64,000 bases of DNA from Bacteroidales bacterium (GTDB taxonomy: Bacteria; Bacteroidota; Bacteroidia; Bacteroidales; M50B96). Both the position numbers and the translations under genes were made by a program. Of this stretch, positions 8,060 through 18,527 are shown one piece after another. The notes beneath the pieces are model-generated. The model was not told where the DNA came from, made no database searches, and worked only from the letters and a program-made list of their open reading frames with translations. The stretch's first letter is position 1, and every line of letters starts with the position of its first letter. The stretch lies in contig JAGYLP010000010.1 in assembly GCA_018401015.1 (NCBI GenBank), forward strand, positions 1 through 64,000, in the 5' to 3' direction.

Positions 8060-8174
8060 TACCGGGAAGTCCAAACCAAAGCAATTCTAATGTCTTTAAA
8101 TTGGAATCATTCTTTTTTACCGGCCAAGCCTCGAAATCTTCTGGAGCTTGATTGAATTCCTGTATTTTTGATAC

Positions 8175-9392
8175 ATGCTGCTCGGACAAACAGATTATTT
8201 GGTAATTGGCGGTGGAATCATTGGACTTTCCATTGCGCGGGAATTGAATCGACGTGTTCCATCGGCTAAAATTATAGTTTTGGAGAAGGAGACCCAGGTT
8301 GCAGGCCATGCCAGTGGTCGAAACAGCGGTGTGCTCCATGCCGGATTTTATTATACAGCCGATTCGCTCAAGGCAAAATTTACCCGCGACGGAAACCTCG
8401 AAATGCAGGCTTATTGTCGCGAGCATCAGTTGCCGCTGAACCCAAGTCGTAAGGTGGTAGTAGCCCGCAACGAACGTGAATGGGCTACACTTCAAAATCT
8501 CTTGGAGCGGGGGAAAGCCAATGGAGTGAGGGTTTCCCTCATCGACGAAAACGAACTTCGGAGCATCGATCCCAATGTGAAAACTTTTCGCCACGCCTTG
8601 CTTTCGCCCGATACAGCTACCGTTAATCCCACCTTGGTAACGCAGACACTTAAAAATGAATTACGAGCCAAAGGAGTGAAATTTTTGTTCGAGGAGGCAT
8701 ACCGATCGCGGATCGAAGGGAATAAAATCATCACGAGTCTGAATAATGTAATTGAAGCCCGAAAGATTTACAATGCAGCAGGTTTATATGCCGATCAGAT
8801 TGCCCGCGATTTTGGTTTTTCGCACCATTATACCATCATCCCCTTTAAAGGCATCTATTTGAAATACAAGGGAATAAATCCACCAGTTAGCTTGAATGTT
8901 TATCCGGTTCCTAATTTGAAAAACCCTTTTCTAGGCGTTCATTTTACGCTTACGGTAGATGGTGAAGTGAAAATTGGACCTACTTCCATTCCAGCTTTTT
9001 GGCGAGAAAACTACCAAGGTTTCGATCGGTTTAACTTGCTGGAAGTTGGTCGAATACTGGGTTGGGAGGCACGCTTGTTTTTGGAGAATGCCTTCGGATT
9101 TCGCGATTTGGCGCGGGAGGAAGTGAAGAAGTACCGGCGATCTTATTTCGTCGCTTTAGCTTCCTCGATGGTGCATCAACTCGATAGCGATGGCTTTACC
9201 GAATGGGGGAAGCCAGGGATTCGGGCCCAGTTGCTCGATAAACGCAACCACGAGTTGGTAATGGATTTTGTAGTCGAAGGCGATGTTCGATCGGTTCATG
9301 TCTTGAATGCTGTTTCACCGGCTTTTACCGGAGCTTTCCCTTTTGCCCGCTACGTGGTCGAAAATTCCTGGCTAACAAAAACGTCATCCTAA
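8175..9392 (+). CDS. lhgO: L-2-hydroxyglutarate dehydrogenase/oxidase family FAD enzyme
   Basis: A 405-residue protein of the DAO superfamily. The N-terminal dinucleotide-binding motif is 'YLVIGGGIIGLSIA' followed by 'VLEKE', and the LhgO hallmark 'HASGRNSGVLHAGFYY' follows. The C-terminal substrate region has 'KIGPTSIPAF' and a closing 'NAVSPAFTGAFPFA'. In the family it oxidises L-2-hydroxyglutarate to 2-oxoglutarate and passes electrons to the membrane quinone pool. It stands alone, 115 bases after the motor genes, and is probably a separate transcription unit. Length is normal. Confidence 0.88.
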   Translation: MLLGQTDYLVIGGGIIGLSIARELNRRVPSAKIIVLEKETQVAGHASGRNSGVLHAGFYYTADSLKAKFTRDGNLEMQAYCREHQLPLNPSRKVVVARNEREWATLQNLLERGKANGVRVSLIDENELRSIDPNVKTFRHALLSPDTATVNPTLVTQTLKNELRAKGVKFLFEEAYRSRIEGNKIITSLNNVIEARKIYNAAGLYADQIARDFGFSHHYTIIPFKGIYLKYKGINPPVSLNVYPVPNLKNPFLGVHFTLTVDGEVKIGPTSIPAFWRENYQGFDRFNLLEVGRILGWEARLFLENAFGFRDLAREEVKKYRRSYFVALASSMVHQLDSDGFTEWGKPGIRAQLLDKRNHELVMDFVVEGDVRSVHVLNAVSPAFTGAFPFARYVVENSWLTKTSS

Positions 9393-9646
9393 TGAAAGTT
9401 TTTTCTTAATCGCAGAAAGCTATTAACCCAAATCAGGACCTAAGCCTCCCTTTCATGGTTTGTTGAGCTTTCATCGGATAGCCAAATTACAGCCTACCTG
9501 TTTGCCAGGCGATCTATGACGACCATGGCTTGTAAATCCTTCCCGCACATGGCAAGAAAATGAGCGCCGGCTCATTCTTATTCGTATCAGACTTCTCTTT
9601 AGTTCGTTTGTAAAATGTTGATTGATAGACAGAAATTGCTGATTCT

Positions 9647-9672
9647 AGGCGGTAATTCTTCGCCTTTTTTTT
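9647..9672 (+). terminator. Terminator-like hairpin
   Basis: A stem AGGCG/CGCCT (9647-9651 with 9661-9665, extendable by a G-T pair) is followed by seven Ts. It would end transcripts from lhgO or from an unrecognised unit in the preceding gap. The stem is short, so confidence is moderate. Confidence 0.45.
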
Positions 9673-9796
9673 AAGTCGATTATATTGGAAGTCACTGGTG
9701 GAATCCGTATTTTCGTGCCTGTTTTTTTGATGAAGAAATCAGCAATCATACTCATTTTCAAGAGAATTAAATACCACTGCCCCAGGCAGCTACTGA

Positions 9797-9804
9797 TACA
9801 TTTG
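9797..9804 (+). promoter_or_regulatory. Putative -7 element for the DUF349 gene
   Basis: TACATTTG matches the Bacteroidota -7 consensus TAnnTTTG and lies 34 bases before the ATG at 9839. No clear -33 TTTG was found at the usual spacing. Confidence 0.4.
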
Positions 9805-9838
9805 TGTTGAATTCCTGCGGGAAACTAATTTTTTAACC

Positions 9839-12049
9839 ATGTCTGATAATGAAAAGCTCGAGCAGCATACTCCTGCTCCTAACGATTTGAATGCCACCGA
9901 AAACCCATCATCGCTCTCAACGAATGATGCGTCAGTACCGGATGAAACCCCGATTCAGGAAGAAAACGAGGTCCTTTCGACTAACGCCGAACCAGCACTA
10001 AGTTCCTCTCCCAAAGAAGAAGACCTTCAAGCAGTGCCGGATCAATCCGATTCGACCGAACCAGTGGAAGTTGCACCGGTCGATCCAACGTCGGATGAAG
10101 TTGTAAACGAATCGAATACCACGAAAGAGGAAGACGTTCAAGTTCCCGAAGCGGAAAAAGAGGAGGACGTAAAAGAAGCTGATTCACCTGTCTCGGAAGA
10201 AGCTGTTGCTCCTGTTGAGGCCGTTGACTCCGATGCAGAAACCCATGCCGAAGCAGCTTCTGAACCACAGGACGAAGAAAAACACGAGGACGAAGAAGAG
10301 GAAGAGGAACTTGCTGAAGGCCAGGTTGATCTGAATAAGCTGAGTAAGCAGGAATTAGTTGAATTGCTCGAGGAGCAGGTAAATTCGACCCCAATCGAGG
10401 AAATTACCTTCGATGTGGACCGGATTAAATCCTTGTACTACAAAATCTATCGTGCCGAGGTTGAAAACATGCGTCGCGCTTTTATTGCCGAAGGAGGCGA
10501 ATCGGCCGAATTTACCTACGATCCCGACCCACTCGAAGAACGTCTCAAGCAAGCTGTAAGCTTGTTCAAGCGTTTGAAATCGGAGTATATGGCAGCCCAG
10601 GAAAAAATCAAGCTGTTAAATCTGGCACACAAGTTCGAAATAATCGAAAAGATTAAAGAACTGATCAATGGTCAGGAATCCCTCAATAAAACCTTCAACG
10701 ATTTTAAATCCCTTCAACATCAATGGCATGAGGTAGGCCCTATTCCGCAAGGAGAAATGAAGAATCTGTGGGAAACCTATCACCATACCGTTGAGCAGTT
10801 TTACGATTACATTAAAATTAATCGGGAATTACGCGATTTAGATCAAAAGAAGAATTGGGAAGCGAAAGTGGCTATTTGCGAACGAGCCGAAGAACTCTTG
10901 TTGGAGCCTAGTGTGGTTAAAGCATTTAAAGCTTTGCAGGAATTGCACGATCGCTGGCGAGAAATCGGGCCGGTTAGCCCCGAGAAGCGAGAGGAAGTAT
11001 GGCAACGCTTCAAGCAAGCTACCACCACCATCAATAAGAACCATCAGGATTATTTCGAAAACCTGAAGAAAGAGCAACAAACCAATCTTGATGCTAAGCG
11101 CGCTTTGGTCGAAAAAGCTGAAGAACTCGCCGATTTATCCATTCAGGACTTGAAAGAATGGGATAAAAAATCGGAAGAATTACTCGAGCTACAAAAACTT
11201 TGGAAGACGATTGGATTTGCAACGAAGAAGGAGAACAACAAGGTATTCGAAGATTTTCGTACCGCTTGCGATCGATTCTTTGCCAAGAAACGCGAATTTT
11301 TTCAGGAATTTAAAGGAGAACAACAGGAGAACTTGCAGCTTAAAACCGATTTATGTCTTCAGGCCGAAGCCATTAAAGATAGCGACGACTGGAGATCGAC
11401 TTCCCAGGAGCTCATCGCCTTACAAAAGCGCTGGAAAGAAATTGGTCCGGTTCCCAGAAAACATTCCGATGCCCTGTGGAAGCGATTTCGGAGTGCTTGC
11501 AATGCTTTCTTCGACCGTAAGAACAAGCATTTTGAGAACATCGATTCGATTCACGATGAAAACTTGCAGCAAAAATTTGCCTTAATCGACAAGATTAAGT
11601 CTTATGTAAAGTCCGACAGTGCCGAAGAGAATATCGCCGCCTTACGCGAGTTCCAGAACGAATGGAGCGCGATTGGTCATGTTCCTATGAAACAGAAAGA
11701 TAAGGTGCAAGAGGAATATCGCGAAGCCTTATCTGCTCAATACGAAAAACTGAAAATCGACGAAGGAAAACGAAACGTACTTCAGTTCAAGCAAAAGCTC
11801 GAGAACCTTCAGCAAGACGGTCAAGGTGTAAAGAAGAACAAGCAAATGAATTATGAGCGCGATCGCATTCTTAACCGCATTCGGCAGCTTGAAGCAGATA
11901 TTCAGTTACTCGATAACAACATTGGCTTCTTTGCAAAGACCAAAAATGCCGAAAGCCTCATCAACGACGTGAAGCAAAAAATTGAACGAGCCAGGAAACA
12001 AATACAAGTAGAGAAACAAAAACTCGATGTGCTTCATAAATTTGAATAA
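9839..12049 (+). CDS. DUF349 repeat protein with acidic N-terminal region
   Basis: A 736-residue soluble protein. Residues about 1-165 are low-complexity and strongly acidic (Glu, Asp, Pro, Ser, Val). From about 190 on it is helical, with repeated DUF349 units recognisable by the recurring 'W.EIGPVP......W.RF..A....F....' pattern: 'WHEVGPIPQGEMKNLW', 'WREIGPVSPEKREEVW', 'WKTIGFATKKENNKVF', 'WKEIGPVPRKHSDALW', 'WSAIGHVPMKQKDKV'. The last 100 residues are a charged coiled coil. The family is conserved in Bacteroidota and its function is not established. It is monocistronic, between a promoter element and a strong terminator. Confidence 0.85.
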   Translation: MSDNEKLEQHTPAPNDLNATENPSSLSTNDASVPDETPIQEENEVLSTNAEPALSSSPKEEDLQAVPDQSDSTEPVEVAPVDPTSDEVVNESNTTKEEDVQVPEAEKEEDVKEADSPVSEEAVAPVEAVDSDAETHAEAASEPQDEEKHEDEEEEEELAEGQVDLNKLSKQELVELLEEQVNSTPIEEITFDVDRIKSLYYKIYRAEVENMRRAFIAEGGESAEFTYDPDPLEERLKQAVSLFKRLKSEYMAAQEKIKLLNLAHKFEIIEKIKELINGQESLNKTFNDFKSLQHQWHEVGPIPQGEMKNLWETYHHTVEQFYDYIKINRELRDLDQKKNWEAKVAICERAEELLLEPSVVKAFKALQELHDRWREIGPVSPEKREEVWQRFKQATTTINKNHQDYFENLKKEQQTNLDAKRALVEKAEELADLSIQDLKEWDKKSEELLELQKLWKTIGFATKKENNKVFEDFRTACDRFFAKKREFFQEFKGEQQENLQLKTDLCLQAEAIKDSDDWRSTSQELIALQKRWKEIGPVPRKHSDALWKRFRSACNAFFDRKNKHFENIDSIHDENLQQKFALIDKIKSYVKSDSAEENIAALREFQNEWSAIGHVPMKQKDKVQEEYREALSAQYEKLKIDEGKRNVLQFKQKLENLQQDGQGVKKNKQMNYERDRILNRIRQLEADIQLLDNNIGFFAKTKNAESLINDVKQKIERARKQIQVEKQKLDVLHKFE

Positions 12050-12069
12050 AGAATAATCCATCTACTCAT

Positions 12070-12100
12070 AAGGGAAGGGGAGAAATCCCGTTCCCTTTTT
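12070..12100 (+). terminator. Strong Rho-independent terminator after the DUF349 gene
   Basis: A 12-base-pair stem (12070-12081 with 12086-12097, one G-G mismatch) closes a GAAA tetraloop and is followed by a T-run. It lies immediately upstream of a possible GTG start for the next gene at 12101, which argues for the ATG at 12119 instead. Confidence 0.85.
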
Positions 12101-12118
12101 GTGTTTAAAGAAATCTAC

Positions 12119-14428
12119 ATGCTACGAATTATCCTGACTGGTTTGATACCCTTGCTCCTAACGATAGGAATCTATGCGCAAAATGGCTCTATCAAAGGAT
12201 TTGTTTACGATAAAGGCAATGGCGAGCCGGTTATTTTTACCAACGTTTACCTCGAAAATACCACACACGGTATAGCTACCGACGTAAACGGGTACTACAA
12301 CTTATCGCAAGTTCCTCCCGGTAATTACAAGTTAATGGTGAGCTACATTGGATACGAAACCCTCGTACTCCCCATCAGTTTGGGTCCCGACGAAGTGAAA
12401 ACCCAAAACCTATATCTCATTCCATCGAATGTACAAATCGACGATGTAGAAGTTTCGGCCGAACGACAAGAATTGCAAACCGCCGTTCGTACTGCCGTTA
12501 TTAAGGTGTCGCCAAAGCAAATAAGTAAGATCCCTACCATTGGTGCGCAGCCCGATATTGCCCAGTACATGCAAGTACTGCCGGGGGTTGTTTTTACCGG
12601 CGACCAAGGTGGTCAGCTATACATTCGCGGAGGATTACCAATTCAGAATCTGGTTTTGCTCGATGGAATGACGATATACAACCCCTTTCACTCTATTGGT
12701 TTATTCTCTGTTTTCGATAGCGATATCATGCGAAATGCCGACATCTATACCGGTGCTTTCCCTGCTCAATACGGCGGTAGAATATCTTCGGTAATGGATA
12801 TTACCATGCGCGATGGAAACAAACGCAGGCATGCAGGTAAATTCACTACCAACACTTTCGGCTCAAAAATTTTAATGGAAGGACCGCTTCTACGCATGGG
12901 CGATAACGGAAACACCGGCCTAAGCTATATCGTCTCGGCCAAAACCTCTTACCTCGATCAAACTTCTAAAGCGCTTTATTCTTACATCGAGGGTGGCGGT
13001 TTGCCCTTCAGCTTTACCGATATTTATTCCAAAGTGAGCCTCAATTCCAACGGAGGCAGTAAGGTTAGCCTCTTTGGATTTAATTTCCGCGATCAGGTGA
13101 ATTATCGCAACGTTTCCAATCTGGGTTGGAATTCGGCAGGAGCAGGAGCCAACATTGTACTCGTTCCCGGCATGTCGGATTTCCTGATTAAGGCCAACTT
13201 CTCTTATTCGCATTACGATATTCAATTTCAAGAAATTAATCAGCTACCTGCTTACAGTTCCATCGATGGTTTTAAAGCCGGTCTGGATTTCACTTACTTC
13301 TTAGGCGATAATTCCTTCAATTACGGTCTGGAAGCCATGGGTAATGCAACCTCCTACGAGTTTTATAACTCCATTGGTCGGAAAATTGGTTCGGGCGAAG
13401 AGGTAAATACCACTGAATTGGCGGGATATGCCACCTATAAATGGTCGTCGGGTAAATGGCTCGTAGAACCGGGCCTGCGTTTGCACTATTATGCCTTTAT
13501 ACCTTATGCTTCTTTCGAACCGCGTTTAGGTGTTAAGTACAAGTACTCCGACCATTTGCGCTTTAAAATGGGCGCTGGAATTTATTCGCAGAACCTGGTT
13601 TCGGCTATTTCCGATCGCGATGTGGTGAACTTATTCTACGGGTTCCTTTCCGGTTCCTATAACCTTCAGAATGAGTTTCAGGGCAGCGAACCAATTGCCG
13701 ATTTGCAAACCGCTCAGCACCTCATCGGAGGCTTTGAATTTGATTTTAACAAACACTGGATGCTTCAAGTCGAAGGGTACATTAAATATAATCCCCAAAT
13801 TATTGTCCTCAACCGAAACAAGTTATTCAACGATAGTCCCGCTAATATCGATCAACCGGATTACTTTAAAAAAGACTTCATTCTTGAAACCGGAAATGCT
13901 TACGGGGTCGATTTCCTCCTGAAATACGACCACAAGCAAACCTATTTGTGGTTTGTCTATTCGCTTGGCAAGGTTACTCGTTTTGATGGAGTGTACGATT
14001 ATGCTCCTATTTTCGATCGTCGGCATAATGTAAACCTGGTGGCATCGTACATTTTTGGCGATGATTTGAGTTGGGAAATCAACGGTCGCTGGAACCTGGG
14101 TTCGGGTTTTCCAACCCTGCAAAATCAGGGCTTTTACGAGCAACTTACTTTTGCCGATGGCATTGCTGCCGACTACACCTCCGACAATGGATTGGTAGGT
14201 GTCTTGTACACCTCGCTCGATCAGAAAGTTCGCTTACCTTATTACCATCGTTTCGATCTTACCCTCAAACGCGAAATAGCCATTACTACCAACTCGACGC
14301 TGGAGGCAAGTTTCAGTGTAACCAATGTTTATAATCGCGAGAATATTTTTTATTTCGACCGGGTTTCCTACGAACGGGTGAACCAATTACCCATTTTGCC
14401 CAGTCTTGGAGCATCGTACACCTTCTAA
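12119..14428 (+). CDS. TonB-dependent receptor with carboxypeptidase-like N-terminal domain
   Basis: About 770 residues from the ATG at 12119, which begins a good signal peptide (MLRIILTGLIPLLLTIGIYAQ). Residues about 22-105 are a CarboxypepD_reg-like beta domain ('GSIKGFVYDKGNGEPV', 'GYYNLSQVPPGNYKL'). A plug domain follows (about 130-235: 'LPGVVFTGDQGGQLYIRGG', 'VLLDGMTIYNPFH', 'AQYGGRISSVMDI'). The rest is barrel strands ending in 'LGASYTF', with a terminal Phe. It would import a substrate across the outer membrane using TonB energy. No SusD-like partner is adjacent, and the substrate cannot be told from sequence. Confidence 0.9.
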   Translation: MLRIILTGLIPLLLTIGIYAQNGSIKGFVYDKGNGEPVIFTNVYLENTTHGIATDVNGYYNLSQVPPGNYKLMVSYIGYETLVLPISLGPDEVKTQNLYLIPSNVQIDDVEVSAERQELQTAVRTAVIKVSPKQISKIPTIGAQPDIAQYMQVLPGVVFTGDQGGQLYIRGGLPIQNLVLLDGMTIYNPFHSIGLFSVFDSDIMRNADIYTGAFPAQYGGRISSVMDITMRDGNKRRHAGKFTTNTFGSKILMEGPLLRMGDNGNTGLSYIVSAKTSYLDQTSKALYSYIEGGGLPFSFTDIYSKVSLNSNGGSKVSLFGFNFRDQVNYRNVSNLGWNSAGAGANIVLVPGMSDFLIKANFSYSHYDIQFQEINQLPAYSSIDGFKAGLDFTYFLGDNSFNYGLEAMGNATSYEFYNSIGRKIGSGEEVNTTELAGYATYKWSSGKWLVEPGLRLHYYAFIPYASFEPRLGVKYKYSDHLRFKMGAGIYSQNLVSAISDRDVVNLFYGFLSGSYNLQNEFQGSEPIADLQTAQHLIGGFEFDFNKHWMLQVEGYIKYNPQIIVLNRNKLFNDSPANIDQPDYFKKDFILETGNAYGVDFLLKYDHKQTYLWFVYSLGKVTRFDGVYDYAPIFDRRHNVNLVASYIFGDDLSWEINGRWNLGSGFPTLQNQGFYEQLTFADGIAADYTSDNGLVGVLYTSLDQKVRLPYYHRFDLTLKREIAITTNSTLEASFSVTNVYNRENIFYFDRVSYERVNQLPILPSLGASYTF

Positions 14429-14481
14429 TCCTTCGAAATACCTTTTGACGACGACTTTTTTTGAACGATAGTATAAAGTGA

Positions 14482-16089
<1,608 letters not shown>

Positions 16090-16102
16090 TTGAAGCTTAA
16101 CC

Positions 16103-17596
16103 ATGAATAAAGACCAAACCATTGGAATGTTGCTGATAGCCCTGCTTTTTGTGGGCTATATCATTTATACGCAACCGTCCAAAGAAGAATTAGAAGCTGC
16201 CCGCCGCGAACGCGATTCCCTCGCGCTGGTCGAGCAGCTAGCCATTCAGCAGCAAGCACAAAATGCCTTACTGCAAGAAGAACAAGCAAGGCTTGCTCAG
16301 GAAAACCCCGAATTACATCAAGATATCCTGTCGAATAAACTGGAATCGGAATACGGACGATTTGCCAACGCAGCTCAAGGCGACGAGGAGTTTATTACGC
16401 TCGAAAACCAATTGCTTGAACTGAAAATTGCTACCAAAGGCGGATACATTTATTCTGCCCGACTCAAAGATTATCAAACCCACGATTCGCTGCCTCTCGT
16501 GTTATTCAATGGCGATTCAACCTTATTCGGTTTTACATTCTCCACTACCGACCGCCTGGCCATTAATACACAGGATATGTTCTTTAAGCCAGATAGAATG
16601 GAGAAAATCATTCGGGCCGAGAGTAACGAGCAAAGCCTGTCGATGCGCCTGTATGCCGGCGATAATCAATACATCGAGTACCAATACACCCTCCAACCCG
16701 ATAACTATTTAATCGATTTCAATATCGAATTTGTGAATATGGGAGAGGTGATTCCACGAAATGTACGGTATCTAACCCTCAATTGGGCCTACTATGTTCC
16801 CGGTCAGGAAAAAGGATGGAAGTTCGAGAATCAATATACCGGCATTTATTACCGACCTTTTGAACAAGAACCGGAATATTTATCGGAAAGGTCCGATTAC
16901 GAGTCGGAAAACCTGACCACCAGTGCCTCGTGGATTGCCTATAAACAGCAGTTTTTTAGTACTATCCTGGTGGCAAAAGAAGGCTTTAACGGAGCCTACA
17001 TGGAGCATACCGCTCAAGCAGAGAACAGCAAATACCTCAAATACATGCGCTCGGAAATAGGCCTTCCGTACAACGGAACCGGAAACGAGTCCATTGCCAT
17101 GAACTTCTACTTTGGCCCGAATCACTACAACACCTTGAACGATTACGACCAAAAATTCGAAAAACTGATACCGCTAGGCTGGGGAATCTTCGGATGGATT
17201 AACCGCTATGCAGTCATTCTCCTGTTCGACTTCCTGGGGTCGTTCATCAGTAATTATGGTCTGGTGATTCTGCTCTTGACGGTGGTGTTGAAGCTGGTCC
17301 TTTTCCCTTTTACTTACCGGAGTTATCTCTCGACGGCCAAAATGCGGGTGCTGAAGCCTCAAATCGATGAAGCAACCAAAAATATCGGGAAGGACGATCC
17401 CATGGCCAAGCAGCAAAAAACCATGGAGATTTACCGAAAAGCAGGTGTCAGCCCGCTGGGAGGTTGCTTGCCCATGCTTCTGCAAATGCCCATCCTGATT
17501 GCTATGTTCCAGTTTTTCCCGGCTTCGATCGAGCTGCGTCAGAAAAGCTTCCTCTGGGCTACCGACTTATCTTCGTATGACGCCATTGTTTCCTGA
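16103..17596 (+). CDS. yidC: Membrane protein insertase YidC, main part (frame broken near the 3' end)
   Basis: The open frame gives 497 residues of an expected roughly 630. An N-terminal membrane anchor (about 5-22) is followed by a coiled region, a large periplasmic beta domain (about 60-355) and the conserved insertase core: a helix around 'SNYGLVILLLTVVLKLVLFP', 'YRSYLSTAKMRVLKPQ', and 'PLGGCLPMLLQMPILIAMFQF'. It inserts and folds inner-membrane proteins. The frame stops at TGA (17594-17596), where relatives continue through a Trp into the last two membrane helices. Those helices are still present downstream in shifted frames (17597-17992). YidC is essential, so sequence error is more likely than true loss. 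Confidence 0.93.
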   Translation: MNKDQTIGMLLIALLFVGYIIYTQPSKEELEAARRERDSLALVEQLAIQQQAQNALLQEEQARLAQENPELHQDILSNKLESEYGRFANAAQGDEEFITLENQLLELKIATKGGYIYSARLKDYQTHDSLPLVLFNGDSTLFGFTFSTTDRLAINTQDMFFKPDRMEKIIRAESNEQSLSMRLYAGDNQYIEYQYTLQPDNYLIDFNIEFVNMGEVIPRNVRYLTLNWAYYVPGQEKGWKFENQYTGIYYRPFEQEPEYLSERSDYESENLTTSASWIAYKQQFFSTILVAKEGFNGAYMEHTAQAENSKYLKYMRSEIGLPYNGTGNESIAMNFYFGPNHYNTLNDYDQKFEKLIPLGWGIFGWINRYAVILLFDFLGSFISNYGLVILLLTVVLKLVLFPFTYRSYLSTAKMRVLKPQIDEATKNIGKDDPMAKQQKTMEIYRKAGVSPLGGCLPMLLQMPILIAMFQFFPASIELRQKSFLWATDLSSYDAIVS

Positions 17597-17992
17597 CAAC
17601 CAATATCTCCAATCCTCAGTAGCATTTATGGTAATCACATTAGTTTGTTTACCCTCTAATGACTATTTCGACCATCATTTATACCCGAATGAACCAATCG
17701 CAAATGGGCGATGCCACCGCGCAAATGCCGGGTATGAAAACCATGATGTACCTGTTTCCACTCATGATGTTGTTCTGTTCACACAATTATGTTTGGTTTT
17801 TAAGTTATTACTACCTGCTCGCTAACCTGATTACTTTCGGTCAAATGTTCTGATTAAGCGTTTGTGGACGAGGAGGAGATCCTTAAAAAGCTGGAAGCGA
17901 ATAAGAAAAACCAGCCAAGAAATCCAGTTTCCAGGAACGTTTGGAGAAGATGGCTAAAGAGCGTGGTTATCAGCCTCCTAAGAAGAAATAAG
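17597..17992 (+). pseudogene. yidC: Frame-shifted 3' end of yidC
   Basis: Pieces of the YidC C-terminus appear in order but in different frames: 'SSIYGNHISLFTL', then 'MTISTIIYTRMNQSQMGD...MPGMKTMMYLFPLMML' (frame from 17659), then 'LSYYYLLANLITFGQMF', then a basic tail encoded up to TAA at 17990-17992 ('FQERLEKMAKERGYQPPKKK' after correction). Restoring the family sequence needs one added base near 17594 (TGG for TG), one near 17654 (CTCC for CTC), one near 17851 (TTCC for TTC), one near 17862 (TTTT for TTT) and one in the A-run near 17910, plus changes around 17612 and 17775-17800. Such a cluster, mostly in short runs of one base, points to poor local consensus. Confidence 0.85.
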
Positions 17993-18013
17993 CATTCTTT
18001 CAAGCAATATTAA

Positions 18014-18036
18014 GAAGCCTCCGAGAGGGCTTTTTA
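18014..18036 (+). terminator. Rho-independent terminator after yidC
   Basis: AAGCCT (18014-18019) pairs with AGGGCTT, and TTTTT follows, 22 bases after the yidC stop. The stem has a G-T pair or bulge. Confidence 0.65.
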
Positions 18037-18154
18037 TGCATCGTTGGATTGGTTCTGATACATCATTCTGTGCTAATTCTCTGAATTATGAAGTATGGGC
18101 TACTGCAATCGATCATTTGATTCCAATGGTGGGCTGCTATAGCCCCAATATACT

Positions 18155-18230
18155 GAAATCTTGGTAGCAAAAATGATTGGCTATTTGTTTCAAACAAAGT
18201 CCCGTAGGGACGAAATCTTGGTAGCAAAAA
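18155..18230. repeat. Two direct 19-base repeats, 57 bases apart
   Basis: GAAATCTTGGTAGCAAAAA occurs at 18155-18173 and again at 18212-18230. The second copy directly follows the GTCCC-GTA-GGGAC hairpin at 18199-18211. No open frame covers them. Confidence 0.75.
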
Positions 18231-18379
18231 CGAACAAATTACCATTTCAGCTCCGTAGGAGCGACACAAAATAACAATCATGGCTAATGCCCCTCGATAC
18301 CCGAATAGCGTGTCGTTCTCCGTAAATTTCGAGGAATGTTTCTGTCGATAAGCAACGAAGGTTTCGCTCCTACGGAGCT
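18199..18379. repeat. REP-like palindromic elements
   Basis: Three short palindromes share a GTA (or complementary TAC) loop: GTCCC-GTA-GGGAC at 18199-18211, GCTCC-GTA-GGAGC inside 18249-18264, and its inverse inside 18364-18379. The last two form a perfect 16-base inverted repeat about 100 bases apart. Small palindromes of this kind, dispersed between genes, resemble REP elements. No transposase is present in this gap (17993-18527), which otherwise holds only the yidC terminator and no coding frame I can support. Confidence 0.65.
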
Positions 18380-18527
18380 AATGCTGAAACGCAAACATTA
18401 GGCTTGCTGCCCTAAATACCCAGTCCGTTGCCATTAGCATTTCTTACCAGCTTCCCTAAATAAAAATTGATCCCAATCGGGCTGATTGCAGGATTTTTAA
18501 GGTCAAATGGAAGCGCTGTTTTCCGAA

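Larger units (their letters stand above)
9393..9838. other. 446-base intergenic region
   Basis: No coding frame with family-like features was seen on either strand. It holds a short hairpin at 9559-9576 (7-base-pair stem AATGAGC/GCTCATT, no T-run), a terminator-like hairpin at 9647-9672 and a promoter -7 element at 9797-9804. The terminator is 255 bases beyond the lhgO stop, so the stretch before it is either a long 3' untranslated region or an unrecognised small RNA. Confidence 0.5.

Noticed and set aside
8163-8170. Perfect TAnnTTTG (TATTTTTG) just before the lhgO start
   Set aside because: It ends only 4 bases before the ATG, which would make a leaderless mRNA, and no -33 element was found at the right distance. 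Probably chance.
9981-10394. Minus-strand open frame of 137 codons within the DUF349 gene
   Set aside because: It mirrors the low-complexity acidic N-terminus of the plus-strand gene and has no independent support.
12101-12118. GTG start extending the TonB-dependent receptor by six residues
   Set aside because: The codon touches the T-run of the preceding terminator, and the ATG at 12119 starts directly at the signal peptide.
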